From: Pedococcus_A sp963730585
GTDB taxonomy: Bacteria > Actinomycetota > Actinomycetes > Actinomycetales > Dermatophilaceae
Assembly: GCA_963730585.1 (NCBI GenBank)
Contig: CAVSSL010000005.1
Location: 1-64,000 of the forward strand
Reading direction: 5' to 3'
Length of the DNA stretch: 64,000 nucleotides
How positions within the stretch are numbered: position 1 is the stretch's first letter; every line of letters begins with the position of its first letter. The notes below the pieces were generated by a model. That model worked only from the letters and a program-made list of their open reading frames with translations. It was not told the DNA's origin and did no database searches. The position numbers and the translations under genes were made by a program. Positions 36,575 to 45,355 of the stretch are shown piece after piece.

Positions 36575-37471
36575 GTGACTTCCGCCGAGGAGCGCCCCGC
36601 GCGCCTGAAGGTCGGCGTGGTCGGTGCGGGCAGGGTCGGTGCCGTCCTCGGCGCCGCCCTGCAGGCCGCCGGCCACCAGGTCGTCGCCGTGTCCGGCGTC
36701 AGCGACGCCTCCCGGCGCCGGGCCGCGGAGCTGCTGCCCGGCATACCGGTCCTCCCGGTCGAGGAGGTGGTGGCGCGCGCCGAGCTGCTCGTGCTGGCCG
36801 TGCCCGACGACTCCCTGGTCGACCTCGTCGCCGGGCTCAGCGCCACCCGTGCCTGGCAGGCGGGCCAGCTGGTCGCGCACACCTCGGGACGGCACGGGCT
36901 CGACGTCTTCGCGCCGGCGCTGCCGTTCCACGTCCTCGGCCTGGCGATCCACCCGGCCATGACGTTCACGGGCACCGCCATGGACGTCGCCCGGCTGGCC
37001 GACTGCTGCTTCGGCGTCACGGCGCCCGAGCCGCTGCGGCCGGTGGCCGAGGCGCTGGTGCTGGAGATCGGTGGCGAGCCCGTGTGGATCGAGGAGGAGC
37101 ACCGAGGGCTCTACCACGCCGCCCTGGCGCACGGCGCCAACCACCTCGTCACGTTGATCGCCCAGTCGATGGAGGCCCTCGCGGCCGCCGGCGTCGCGGA
37201 CCCGCACCGGATGCTCGAGCCGCTGGCCCACGCCGCGCTCGACAACAGCCTGCGCGCGGGTGACGCCGCTCTCACCGGACCGGTGGCGCGCGGCGATGTC
37301 GGTACCGTTGCCGAGCACCTGCGCCAGCTCGAGCCGCTCTCCCCGGACATCCGGCCCACCTACGTGGCCCTCGCCCGGGCCACGGCCGAACGGGCGCTGG
37401 CGAGCGGGCGGCTGCGGCCGACGGCGGCGGAGCCCCTGCTGGACATCCTTGCGACCGATCAGGAGCGATAG
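36575..37471 (+). CDS. Rossmann-fold DUF2520 protein
   Basis: The 298-residue protein has an N-terminal NAD(P)-binding Rossmann motif GVVGAGRVGAVLGAAL and a C-terminal helical DUF2520 domain, as in 6-phosphogluconate/ketopantoate-reductase-like enzymes. Its M. tuberculosis counterpart is Rv3603c, also directly before panC. A role as ketopantoate reductase is often suggested from context but is unproven. A rare ATA isoleucine codon occurs where the GTATGCCG-type motif passes through (36739-36746). It ends immediately before the panC GTG. Confidence 0.85.
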   Translation: MTSAEERPARLKVGVVGAGRVGAVLGAALQAAGHQVVAVSGVSDASRRRAAELLPGIPVLPVEEVVARAELLVLAVPDDSLVDLVAGLSATRAWQAGQLVAHTSGRHGLDVFAPALPFHVLGLAIHPAMTFTGTAMDVARLADCCFGVTAPEPLRPVAEALVLEIGGEPVWIEEEHRGLYHAALAHGANHLVTLIAQSMEALAAAGVADPHRMLEPLAHAALDNSLRAGDAALTGPVARGDVGTVAEHLRQLEPLSPDIRPTYVALARATAERALASGRLRPTAAEPLLDILATDQER

Positions 37472-38395
37472 GTGACTGACCTGAGCACGAGCGCCATCGT
37501 GGTGGCGCGCACCCGCGACGAGCTGCGGGCCGCGCGCGCCGAGCTCGGCGACGGGGACGTCGCAGTCGTCATGACCATGGGGGCCCTGCACGAGGGGCAC
37601 GCCACGCTGATCCGCACCGCGCGGCGGCGGGCCCGGCACGTCATCGTCACGATCTTCCTCAACCCACTGCAGTTCGGGCCCAAGGAGGACCTGTCGCGCT
37701 ACCCGCGCACGTTCGACGCCGACATGGAGATCTGCCGGAAGGCCGGGGTCGACCTCGTCTTCGCGCCGACCCCTGACGTCATCTACCAGGATGGCGACCC
37801 CGGAGTGCGCATCTCGGCGGGGCCGCTCGGCGACGTGCTCGAGGGGCAGGCCAGGCCCGGGCACTTCGACGGGATGCTCACCGTCGTGGCCAAGCTGCTG
37901 CACCTGACCCGCGCCGACAGCGCCTACTTCGGGCAGAAGGACGCCCAGCAGCTGCTGCTGATCCGTCGCATGGTGCGCGACCTCGACTTCCCGGTCGACG
38001 TGGTCTCCGTGCCCACCGTGCGCGAGCCCGACGGGCTGGCCATGAGCTCGCGGAACACGTACCTGACGGCCTCGGACCGCGAGGTCGCCCTGTGCCTCTC
38101 GCAGGCACTGACGGCGGGCGCCGAGGCTGCCGCCGAGGGGCCCTCGGCGATCCGGCGCGCGGCTCGGGCGGTGCTCGTCGCCGAGCCCCTGGCGCTCATC
38201 GACTACCTCGTGCTGGTGCACCCGACGACCCTCGAGGACGTCCCGGAGTGGTACCGCGGCGAGGCCCTGCTCGCGGTGGCCGGCCGGGTCGGTACCACGC
38301 GCCTGATCGACAACCTGCCCATCAAGGTCGGGCCCGGTGGTGGGGCGCTCGAGGTCTTCTCGGACGTGCACGCCGAGCCGCCGGCGGAGGACTGA
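37472..38395 (+). CDS. panC: pantothenate synthetase
   Basis: The 307-residue enzyme condenses pantoate with beta-alanine using ATP. The HIGH-type motif MGALHEGH (36-43) is present, with FLNPLQFGPKEDLSRYPR, the FDGMLTVVAKL segment and a KMSKS-like AMSSRN. It follows an AGGAGCGATAG ribosome binding site, and the GTG directly follows the upstream stop. It works with panD in the same operon. Confidence 0.95.
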   Translation: MTDLSTSAIVVARTRDELRAARAELGDGDVAVVMTMGALHEGHATLIRTARRRARHVIVTIFLNPLQFGPKEDLSRYPRTFDADMEICRKAGVDLVFAPTPDVIYQDGDPGVRISAGPLGDVLEGQARPGHFDGMLTVVAKLLHLTRADSAYFGQKDAQQLLLIRRMVRDLDFPVDVVSVPTVREPDGLAMSSRNTYLTASDREVALCLSQALTAGAEAAAEGPSAIRRAARAVLVAEPLALIDYLVLVHPTTLEDVPEWYRGEALLAVAGRVGTTRLIDNLPIKVGPGGGALEVFSDVHAEPPAED

Positions 38396-38401
38396 GCGAC
38401 C

Positions 38402-38845
38402 GTGCAGCGCTTCATGCTCTACGCCAAGATCCACCGGGCGACGGTCACCCAGGCCGACCTGCACTACGTCGGGTCGCTCACCGTCGACCGCGACCTCCTC
38501 GACGCGGCGGGACTGCTGCCGGGGGAGCAGGTCGACGTCGTCGACATCGACAACGGCAGCCGGCTGACGACCTACGTCATCGAGGGGGAGCGCGGCTCCG
38601 GGATCATCTGCATCAACGGTGCGGCGGCACGGTTGGTCTCCCCGGGCGACAAGGTGATCATCATCGCGTATGCCGCGATGGACGACGCCGAGGCGAGGAC
38701 GTTCGAGCCGCAGGTGGTCTTCGTCGACGACGACAACCGGATCGTCGAGGTCGGCCACGACGCCGGTGACGTGCCCGACGGCTTCGGCCTGCGCACCTCG
38801 GCGGTGCGCCACGGCCACGACCACGCCGGGGCAGCGCGTGGCTGA
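38402..38845 (+). CDS. panD: aspartate 1-decarboxylase (pyruvoyl enzyme)
   Basis: The 147-residue proenzyme makes beta-alanine for pantothenate. It cleaves itself between Gly24 and Ser25 (YVGSLT) to form the pyruvoyl group. The catalytic Lys9 and Tyr and the substrate-site NGAAARLVSPGD are conserved. A C-terminal histidine-rich tail (about 130-147) extends beyond the usual length of about 126-140. The GTG at 38402 could be replaced by the ATG four codons later. Its end overlaps the nadB start by eight bases. Confidence 0.95.
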   Translation: MQRFMLYAKIHRATVTQADLHYVGSLTVDRDLLDAAGLLPGEQVDVVDIDNGSRLTTYVIEGERGSGIICINGAAARLVSPGDKVIIIAYAAMDDAEARTFEPQVVFVDDDNRIVEVGHDAGDVPDGFGLRTSAVRHGHDHAGAARG

Positions 38846-40565
38846 CGACGGGTCCGAGGTGTTCGACCTGCCCCGCGAGCGGGCCCAGCGCCACGACCTG
38901 CGCCTGCCGGCCCGGCTGGTCGCCCCCGAGCCGGGCTGGACCGTCTCGGCCGACGCGATCGTCGTCGGCTCCGGCATCGCCGGGCTCACCGCCGCCCTCC
39001 GGATGCGCCAGCGTGTCGACCGGGTGCTGCTGGTGACCAAGACGGTGCTCAGCGCCGGCTCGACGCTCTGGGCGCAGGGCGGCATCGCGGCCGCCCTCGC
39101 GCCGGAGGACACCCCGGAGGAGCACCTGCACGACACCCTCGTCGCCGGTGTCGGCATCTGCGACGTCGACGCGGTGACCGCCCTGGTGAACGAGGGGCCC
39201 CGGCGCGTGCGCGAGCTGGTGGGCATCGGCGCCGAGTTCGACCTCGACGCCGGAGGCGAGCTGAAGCTGACCCGGGAGGGAGGCCACGGCCGCGACCGCA
39301 TCGCGCACGCCGGCGGCGACGCCACCGGTCGCGAGATCTCCCGCGCCCTCATCGCCGCGCTCGACGCCGTCCGCGAGGACCCCGGCATCGAGGTCATCGA
39401 GCACGCCCTCGTGGTCGACCTGCTCCAGGGAGCCGACGGCCGGGTCTGCGGCGTCACCCTCCACGTCATCGGCGAGGGCCAGATCGACGGGGTCGGGGCC
39501 GCGCACGCCCGCGCCGTGGTCCTGGCGACGGGCGGCCTGGGACAGGTCTACTCGTCGACGACGAACCCCTCGGTCGCCACCGGCGACGGGATGGCGGCCG
39601 CCCTGCGGGCCGGCGCCCTCATGGCCGACCTCGAGTTCGTGCAGTTCCACCCGACGGTGCTGTGGCTCGGCGAGGGCAGCACCGGCCAGCAGCCGCTCAT
39701 CTCCGAGGCGGTCCGCGGCGAGGGTGCGTTCCTCGTCGACCGCGACGGCGTGCGCTTCATGGAGGGCCGCCACCCGATGGCCGACCTCGCGCCGCGTGAC
39801 GTCGTGGCCCGCGCCATCGTCGACCGCATGCGGCTGACGGGGGAGGACCACGTCTACCTCGACGCCCGGCACCTCGGCCGCGAGTTCCTCGAACAGCGCT
39901 TTCCCTCCATCGTGGCGCGCTGCCGTGAGCTCGGTTTCGACCCGGCCACCGACCTGCTACCCGTGGCGCCCGCTCAGCACTATGCCTCCGGCGGCATCCG
40001 CACCGACCTCGTCGGCCGCTCCTCGCTGCCGGGGCTGTACGCCTGCGGCGAGGTGTCCTGCACCGGGGTCCACGGCGCCAACCGGCTGGCCTCCAACTCG
40101 CTGCTCGAGGGCCTGGTCTTCGCCAACCGGATCGCCGACGACGTCACCACCCGCATCGCGGCGGGCGAGCTGCCGCAGACCGAGCCGGTCACGCCTGCCG
40201 GTCCCGCCTCCCTGCTCGACCCCTCGCAGCGGGTGGCGGTGCAGCACGCCATGACCACCGGTGCCGGAGCAGTGCGCACGGCCGGGTCCCTCGCGGCGAC
40301 GGCTCGGCAGCTGGCCGACCTGGCGCTGTCCGCGGGTGCCGTCGAGCCGGGGCCGAAGGCGTGGGAGTCCAGCAACCTGCTGCACGTCAGCCAGCTGCTC
40401 ACCCTCCTGGCCGCTCTGCGCGAGGAGACCCGGGGCGGGCACCTGCGAGCCGACTTCCCCGACCGCGACGACGAGCACTGGCGTGGCCACAGCTGCGCCC
40501 AGCGCCAACCCGACGGCAGCGTCACGACGACGTTCCAGCCCGTGCCCGCACAGGACCTGACATGA
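38838..40565 (+). CDS. nadB: L-aspartate oxidase
   Basis: The 575-residue flavoprotein oxidises aspartate to iminoaspartate for NAD synthesis. The FAD-binding motif VVGSGIAGL (42-50) is present, with STLWAQGGIAAAL, the HHxTG-related catalytic region EFVQFHPTVLW and HGANRLASNSLLEGLVFA. Quinolinate synthase (nadA), usually beside nadB and nadC, is absent from this window. The GTG start lies inside panD. Confidence 0.93.
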   Translation: MADDGSEVFDLPRERAQRHDLRLPARLVAPEPGWTVSADAIVVGSGIAGLTAALRMRQRVDRVLLVTKTVLSAGSTLWAQGGIAAALAPEDTPEEHLHDTLVAGVGICDVDAVTALVNEGPRRVRELVGIGAEFDLDAGGELKLTREGGHGRDRIAHAGGDATGREISRALIAALDAVREDPGIEVIEHALVVDLLQGADGRVCGVTLHVIGEGQIDGVGAAHARAVVLATGGLGQVYSSTTNPSVATGDGMAAALRAGALMADLEFVQFHPTVLWLGEGSTGQQPLISEAVRGEGAFLVDRDGVRFMEGRHPMADLAPRDVVARAIVDRMRLTGEDHVYLDARHLGREFLEQRFPSIVARCRELGFDPATDLLPVAPAQHYASGGIRTDLVGRSSLPGLYACGEVSCTGVHGANRLASNSLLEGLVFANRIADDVTTRIAAGELPQTEPVTPAGPASLLDPSQRVAVQHAMTTGAGAVRTAGSLAATARQLADLALSAGAVEPGPKAWESSNLLHVSQLLTLLAALREETRGGHLRADFPDRDDEHWRGHSCAQRQPDGSVTTTFQPVPAQDLT

Positions 40566-41446
40566 GCGACCTGCACTTCCCCGTGGCCGAGGCGCTCGCC
40601 CTGGTGCGCACCGCCCTCGACGAGGACCTCGGGCCCGACAGCCTCGACGTCACGACCCTGGCGACCTTCGACGCGCAGGCCACCTGCCGGGCCGAGGTCG
40701 TCGCCCGGGCCGACGGCGTGGTCGCGGGACTGCCGGTCGTGGCCGTCGTGTTCCGCGAGGTGGCCGCCCGACTCGGCCTGCCGGATCCCGCGGTGACGCT
40801 GGGGATCGTCGACGGCGAGCGGGTGAGCCGTGGCCGGGTGCTGGCCACCGTCGAGGGCCGGACGCAGGCGGTGCTCGTCGGCGAGCGGACCATGCTCAAC
40901 ATCCTGTCTCGCCTGTCGGGGGTCGCCACCCACACGCGGCGGTGGGCCGACGCGCTCGAGGGCACCGGCTGCACCGTGCTCGACACCCGCAAGACGACGC
41001 CCGGCATGCGCGCCCTGGAGAAGTACGCCGTGCGCGCGGGCGGAGGCACCAACAAGCGCATGGGCCTCTACGACACGGCCATGATCAAGGACAACCACAA
41101 GGTCGCGGCCGGAAGCCTGACCGCGGCATACCGGGCCATCCGCGAGCGGTTCCCCGACGTGCCGGTGCAGGTGGAGGTGACCACGGTCGCCGAGGCGCTC
41201 GAGGCGGTGGAGATGGGCGCCCGCTTCGTCATGTGCGACAACATGCCCGTCGACCTGCTGCGCGAGACGGTCGAGGCTGTGCGCGGCACCGGTGAGGTGG
41301 TCGAGATCGAGGCCACCGGTGGCCTCACGCTCGACGTCGCGCGCGACTACGCCGCCACGGGGATCGACTACCTCTCCGTCGGTGGGCTCACCCACTCGTC
41401 GCCGATCCTCGACATCGCCCTCGACTTCGTCGACGCGTCAGGCTGA
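40562..41446 (+). CDS. nadC: nicotinate-nucleotide pyrophosphorylase (carboxylating)
   Basis: The 294-residue enzyme converts quinolinate and PRPP to nicotinate mononucleotide. Family motifs LDTRKTTPGMRALEKYAVRAGGG and NRMGLYD-like NKRMGLYDTAMIKDNH are clear. The ATG overlaps the nadB stop. It is the last gene of the run DUF2520-panC-panD-nadB-nadC, and its 3' flank holds nested inverted repeats. Confidence 0.95.
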   Translation: MSDLHFPVAEALALVRTALDEDLGPDSLDVTTLATFDAQATCRAEVVARADGVVAGLPVVAVVFREVAARLGLPDPAVTLGIVDGERVSRGRVLATVEGRTQAVLVGERTMLNILSRLSGVATHTRRWADALEGTGCTVLDTRKTTPGMRALEKYAVRAGGGTNKRMGLYDTAMIKDNHKVAAGSLTAAYRAIRERFPDVPVQVEVTTVAEALEAVEMGARFVMCDNMPVDLLRETVEAVRGTGEVVEIEATGGLTLDVARDYAATGIDYLSVGGLTHSSPILDIALDFVDASG

Positions 41447-41448
41447 CC

Positions 41449-41527
41449 GCAACGGTTGGTGCGGTGCCACTGGTTGCACCAATCGGGCCCGGAGGGCAGC
41501 AACGAACGGTCGCGTGCCAACCGTTGC
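41449..41527. repeat. nested inverted repeats after nadC
   Basis: Outer perfect 11-base arms GCAACGGTTGG (41449-41459) and CCAACCGTTGC (41517-41527) enclose an inner pair TTGGTGC (41456-41462) and GCACCAA (41476-41482). The inner and outer left arms overlap, so the two folds are mutually exclusive. No T tract follows. Confidence 0.75.
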
Positions 41528-41587
41528 TGGCGCGCCTGCCGGTGGCCGCGCCCGGTCGCCGGTGACAGGCGGGTATGCCGCGCTGGG

Positions 41588-41593
41588 TACCCT
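41588..41593 (+). promoter_or_regulatory. -10 hexamer, leaderless promoter of lysS
   Basis: TACCCT ends six bases before the GTG at 41600, which fixes the lysS start. Confidence 0.5.
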
Positions 41594-41599
41594 TTGGGG

Positions 41600-43108
41600 G
41601 TGAGCGAGACCCCCACCCAGCACCACGACAGCGACCTCCCCGAGCAGATGCAGGTGCGCCACGAGAAGCGCCAGCGGCTGCTCGAGTCCGGCAAGCAGGC
41701 CTACCCGGTCGCGGTCGAGCGCACCCACACGCTGGAGCAGGTGCGCGAGCAGTGGGCCCACCTCGAGACCGGCGAGGAGACCCAGGACGTCGTCGGTGTC
41801 GCGGGTCGCGTGATCTTCATCCGCAACACCGGCAAGCTCTGCTTCGCCACGCTCCAGGAGGGCATCGGCACGCGCCTGCAGGTCATGCTCAGCCTGGCCG
41901 AGGTGGGCGAGGAGGCGCTCGCCGACTGGAAGGCGCACGTCGACCTCGGCGACCACGTGTTCGTGCGCGGCCGGGTGATCTCGTCCAAGCGCGGCGAGCT
42001 GTCGGTCATGGCCGGCGAGTGGCAGATGGCGTCGAAGGCGCTGCGCCCGCTGCCGGTGCTGCACAAGGAGCTCTCCGAGGAGTCGCGGGTCCGCCAGCGC
42101 TACGCCGACCTCATCGTGCGCCAGGAGGCCCGCGACATGGTGCGGGCCCGGGCGGCGATGGTGAAGGCCATCCGCAACACCCTCGAGGAGCGCGGCTTCC
42201 TCGAGATCGAGACCCCCGTGCTGCAGCTCATCCACGGCGGCGCGACGGCCCGACCGTTCCACACCCACATCAACGCCTTCGACCAGGCGATGACCCTGCG
42301 CATCGCGCTCGAGCTCAACCTCAAGAAGGCCGTCGTCGGCGGCGTCGACAAGGTCTTCGAGATCGGCCGCATCTTCCGCAACGAGGGCGTCGACTCCACG
42401 CACAGCCCCGAGTTCACGATGCTCGAGGCCTACGAGGCCTACGGCGACCAGCACACCATGGCCGAGCTGATGCGCGAGATGTTCCTCGCCGCCGCCGACG
42501 CCTTCGGCTCGCGCCAGGTCGAGACGCCCAAGGGTGTCGTCGACCTCGACGGCGAGTGGCGCTGGCTGCCCGTCTACCAGGGCGTGAGCGAGGCGGTCGG
42601 CGAGACGGTCACCCCCGAGACCGACGTCGAGACGCTGCGCGCGATCGCCAAGCGCCACGACGTCGAGGTCGACCCCGCGTGGGAGGCCTCGAAGATCGTC
42701 ACCGAGCTGCTCGGCGAGCTCGTCGAGCCCAACCTGCTCCAGCCGACCTTCCTGTGCGACTACCCGCCGCACGCCCAGCCGCTGGCCCGCCCGCACCGCG
42801 AGGACCCCGACAACCTCATCGAGGCCTGGGACCTCATCATCGCCGGCGTCGAGCGGGGCACCGCGTTCTCCGAGCTCGTCGACCCCGTGATCCAGCGCCG
42901 CGTCCTCGAGGAGCAGTCGCTCAAGGCCGCCGGCGGCGACCCCGAGGCCATGCAGCTCGACGAGGACTTCCTGCGGGCGCTGGAGTACGGCGCCCCGCCG
43001 ATGGGCGGTCTCGGGCTCGGCATCGACCGGCTGATCATGCTGTTCACCGGCGCCAACATCCGCGAGACGATCCTCTTCCCGCACCTGAAGCCCGAGGCGC
43101 ATTCGTGA
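41600..43108 (+). CDS. lysS: lysyl-tRNA synthetase, class II
   Basis: The 502-residue enzyme has an N-terminal OB-fold anticodon-binding domain (about 60-150) and a class II catalytic core. Motif 2 is in EIGRIFRNEGVDSTHSPEFT and motif 3 is GLGLGIDRLIM. It is the cytoplasmic charging enzyme and lacks the membrane domain of LysX. Position between the pan/nad genes and lsr2 matches M. tuberculosis (Rv3598c). Its stop overlaps the GTG of a small membrane protein gene. Confidence 0.95.
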   Translation: MSETPTQHHDSDLPEQMQVRHEKRQRLLESGKQAYPVAVERTHTLEQVREQWAHLETGEETQDVVGVAGRVIFIRNTGKLCFATLQEGIGTRLQVMLSLAEVGEEALADWKAHVDLGDHVFVRGRVISSKRGELSVMAGEWQMASKALRPLPVLHKELSEESRVRQRYADLIVRQEARDMVRARAAMVKAIRNTLEERGFLEIETPVLQLIHGGATARPFHTHINAFDQAMTLRIALELNLKKAVVGGVDKVFEIGRIFRNEGVDSTHSPEFTMLEAYEAYGDQHTMAELMREMFLAAADAFGSRQVETPKGVVDLDGEWRWLPVYQGVSEAVGETVTPETDVETLRAIAKRHDVEVDPAWEASKIVTELLGELVEPNLLQPTFLCDYPPHAQPLARPHREDPDNLIEAWDLIIAGVERGTAFSELVDPVIQRRVLEEQSLKAAGGDPEAMQLDEDFLRALEYGAPPMGGLGLGIDRLIMLFTGANIRETILFPHLKPEAHS

Positions 43109-43323
43109 GCGACATCTGGCCCTATCTCGTGGCGATCATTCCGTCGGTCGGCGTCGGAATCCTTTTCTACATCGTCATCAAGAACATGATCGAGGGCGAC
43201 CGCAAGGAAAGGCTCGCGCACTCCCAGTGGGAGGCCGAGGAGAAAAGACTGGCCCAAGAGAAAGAGCGGGCCCAGGAGAAAACCGCGTCCGAGTCGCAGA
43301 AGAATCAGAACGGCAATTCCTGA
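43105..43323 (+). CDS. small membrane protein with charged coiled-coil tail
   Basis: The 72-residue protein has one N-terminal membrane helix (residues about 4-25, WPYLVAIIPSVGVGILFYIV). A hydrophilic Glu/Lys/Gln-rich tail follows, likely a coiled coil. The GTG overlaps the lysS stop (GTGA), so it is translationally coupled to lysS. Codon use is noticeably less GC-rich than in its neighbours. The function is unknown; I recall similar short proteins after lysS in related actinobacteria. Confidence 0.75.
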   Translation: MSDIWPYLVAIIPSVGVGILFYIVIKNMIEGDRKERLAHSQWEAEEKRLAQEKERAQEKTASESQKNQNGNS

Positions 43324-43343
43324 AAGCGGCTTTCTCCTGACGT

Positions 43344-43376
43344 TGAATTGGTAGTACTTTGTGCGCGTCCAATTCA
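43344..43376. promoter_or_regulatory. AT-rich inverted repeat upstream of lsr2
   Basis: TGAATTGG (43344-43351) and CCAATTCA (43369-43376) are perfect eight-base arms around a 17-base spacer containing TAGTACTT. This is one of the most AT-rich spots in the window. It may be the promoter and an autoregulatory site, since Lsr2 prefers AT-rich DNA. Confidence 0.5.
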
Positions 43377-43394
43377 GCTGAAAGGGAAAACCCC

Positions 43395-43727
43395 ATGGCG
43401 CAGCGCGTGAAGATCATTCTCGAGGACGACCTCGACGGCAGCCCCGCCGAGGAGACCGTGACCTTCGGCCTCGACGGCGTGACCTACGAGATCGACCTCA
43501 GCTCGGACAATGCCGCGAAGCTGCGCGACGAGCTCGCCCCGTGGGTCGGGCACGCCCGTCGTTCCGGCGGTCGGAAGACCTCGGGCGCGGGGCGCGGATC
43601 GTCGGCGGCGACGAAGCGAACCGACCTCGCGGCGGTTCGTGACTGGGCGCGCAAGAACGGTTACGAGGTCAGCGACCGCGGTCGTATTTCGGCGGACATC
43701 CAGGCGGCCTACGACAAGGCGCACTGA
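43395..43727 (+). CDS. lsr2: Lsr2 nucleoid-associated silencer
   Basis: The 110-residue protein has an N-terminal dimerisation domain (MAQRVKIILEDDLDGS to about residue 60). A linker follows, then a C-terminal DNA-binding domain with an RGR-type AT-hook-like motif (SDRGRISADI). Lsr2 bridges AT-rich DNA and silences acquired genes, as H-NS does. The ATG at 43395 follows AAAGGGA. Genes of foreign origin in this genome, such as the SOS-controlled HNH gene, are plausible targets. Confidence 0.95.
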   Translation: MAQRVKIILEDDLDGSPAEETVTFGLDGVTYEIDLSSDNAAKLRDELAPWVGHARRSGGRKTSGAGRGSSAATKRTDLAAVRDWARKNGYEVSDRGRISADIQAAYDKAH

Positions 43728-43831
43728 CCGCACTTTCTTCCCGAGGAGGGCGCATTTCCGGCATTTCGCAGAAGCCAGCCGGGAATGCGCCCTCTTCGGC
43801 GTTCGGCGATGCCCACCGGCTCGCCGACCTG

Positions 43832-44470
43832 GTGGACCGCCACCTGCCCTGGCTCCGGGTTTCCGCCGCAGGTGGTGACACCCCACGGTTGACGTGGCGA
43901 TGGGACGAGCTGGCCGGGGCCCAGGCGGCGGGAACAGACCCCACCCGGCCGTGGCGCGAGGCCCTGGCCGCGTCCACCGCGCGGCAGTACGGCCGGCCCG
44001 CGCCGCCCGCGATGCCCGCCGCCTTCGTGCTCCAGTGGGCCCTCGAGGTGCCGGCCACCGTGGCCGCGTATGCCGTGGTGCTGGGTCCGTGGGACCCCGA
44101 CCTCTCGGGAGCGTCCCTCAGCTTCGACCTCTCGCCGCAGCTCTTCCCCGACCACCTCCAGGTCCGGGCCGCCCGGCCGGCCACCGACGGAGGTGAGGCG
44201 CGGATCGGTGCCGCCCGAGCGGCATACGAGGCGCTGGCCCGGCCGTTCGCCGCGACCTATGAGCCGGGCGTGCGGCTCGGGCCACACCAGCGGCAGGCGA
44301 TGGTCGACGACGTCTGGGCCATGGCCCTGCACAGAGCGCACCAGTGCGTCACCGAACGCCCCGCACCGCCGCCGCAGCGGCAGTCGTGCTGCTTCCTCTA
44401 CGCCCTGCCCGGCACCCACGAGTGCGCCGGCTGCCCGCGGTTGCGGCGCCGCCCAGCGGTCAACGGCTGA
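43832..44470 (+). CDS. FhuF-like [2Fe-2S] protein (ferric-siderophore reductase C-terminal type)
   Basis: The protein (212 residues from this GTG) ends with QSCCFLYALPGTHECAGC. The pattern CC-x10-C-x2-C (Cys186, 187, 198, 201) matches the [2Fe-2S] motif of FhuF, which reduces iron in hydroxamate siderophores. The upstream part has the weakly conserved all-helical look of that family. The true start is uncertain: the frame stays open upstream to the lsr2 end without a good start codon, so a few residues may be missing. No siderophore genes are adjacent. Confidence 0.65.
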   Translation: MDRHLPWLRVSAAGGDTPRLTWRWDELAGAQAAGTDPTRPWREALAASTARQYGRPAPPAMPAAFVLQWALEVPATVAAYAVVLGPWDPDLSGASLSFDLSPQLFPDHLQVRAARPATDGGEARIGAARAAYEALARPFAATYEPGVRLGPHQRQAMVDDVWAMALHRAHQCVTERPAPPPQRQSCCFLYALPGTHECAGCPRLRRRPAVNG

Positions 44471-44479
44471 GCGCGGCGC

Positions 44480-45355
44480 TCAGTCGTCGAGCAGACCTTC
44501 GAGCAGGTCGCCGTCGCTGGCGATGCGCTCGAGCACCTCGTCGAACATCAGCTGCTGCAGCGCGTCCGGGTCCTGCGCGCCGGCCTCGACCTCGTCCCAG
44601 GTGCGGGGTGCGGCGCAGGTGGGGGTCTCACGGCCGCGCAGCGAGTAGGGGGCGACGGTCGTCTTGGCGGCGACGTTCTGGCTCCAGTCGAGGAAGACCT
44701 TGCCGGGGCGCAGCGACTTGGTCATCTTCCACAGGATGAGGTCGGGGTGCTTCTTCGTGAGCTCCTGCGCCAGCTGCTGCGCCAGGTCGCGGACCTGGTC
44801 GGAGGTGAGGTCACCGCCGAGGGCGGCGTAGAGCTGCATCCCCTTGCTGCCGCTGGTCACCGGGTAGAGGTCGAGGCCGAGGGCGCCGAGCCGCTCGCGC
44901 ACCATCAGGGCGACCGTCGCGCACTCGTGGAGCCCCGCCCCGGCGCCGGGGTCGAGGTCGATGACGAGCCGGTTCGGGTTCTGCGGCTCGCCGGCGTCGT
45001 CGACGGTCCACTGCGGCACGTGGAACTCGATGGAGTTGAGGTTGACCAGGTAGGTCAGGGCCGCCAGGTCGTCGACCATCGGGTAGGTGACGTCGTCGAC
45101 CCGGACGTGCGGCAGCCACGAGGGCGCGCCGCTCGGCAGGTTCTTCTCGAAGAAGCTCTGGTCGGCCACGCCGTGGGGCCACCGCACCCGGGTGACGGGG
45201 CGGTGGGCAACGTGCGGCAGCATGACGTCGGCCACCTGGGCGTAGTAGCTGAGCACCTCGCCCTTCGTGGTCTCGGTCGCGGGGTAGAGCAGCTTGTCGA
45301 GGCTGGTCAGCCTGAGCTTCCGCCCCGCCACGTGCACCGCCGTCGCCTCGGTCAC
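44480..45355 (-). CDS. LigD-type NHEJ polymerase/primase
   Basis: The 291-residue protein is the stand-alone polymerase domain of bacterial LigD (archaeo-eukaryotic primase fold). The catalytic metal-binding pair is in VIDLDPG (Asp133, Asp135), with SGSKGMQLYAAL and FLDWSQN. The histidine usual after the SGSKG motif is glutamine here. It fills gaps and adds ribonucleotides at double-strand breaks with Ku. The GTG start lies in the stop of the ligase gene (GTGA overlap), so polymerase and ligase are separate but coupled proteins. Confidence 0.9.
   Translation of the reverse strand: MTEATAVHVAGRKLRLTSLDKLLYPATETTKGEVLSYYAQVADVMLPHVAHRPVTRVRWPHGVADQSFFEKNLPSGAPSWLPHVRVDDVTYPMVDDLAALTYLVNLNSIEFHVPQWTVDDAGEPQNPNRLVIDLDPGAGAGLHECATVALMVRERLGALGLDLYPVTSGSKGMQLYAALGGDLTSDQVRDLAQQLAQELTKKHPDLILWKMTKSLRPGKVFLDWSQNVAAKTTVAPYSLRGRETPTCAAPRTWDEVEAGAQDPDALQQLMFDEVLERIASDGDLLEGLLDD

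Noticed and set aside
41447..41599. T-box or lysine riboswitch upstream of lysS
   Set aside because: The likely lysS promoter is six bases before the start codon, leaving no leader, and no T-box or L-box conserved sequence is visible.
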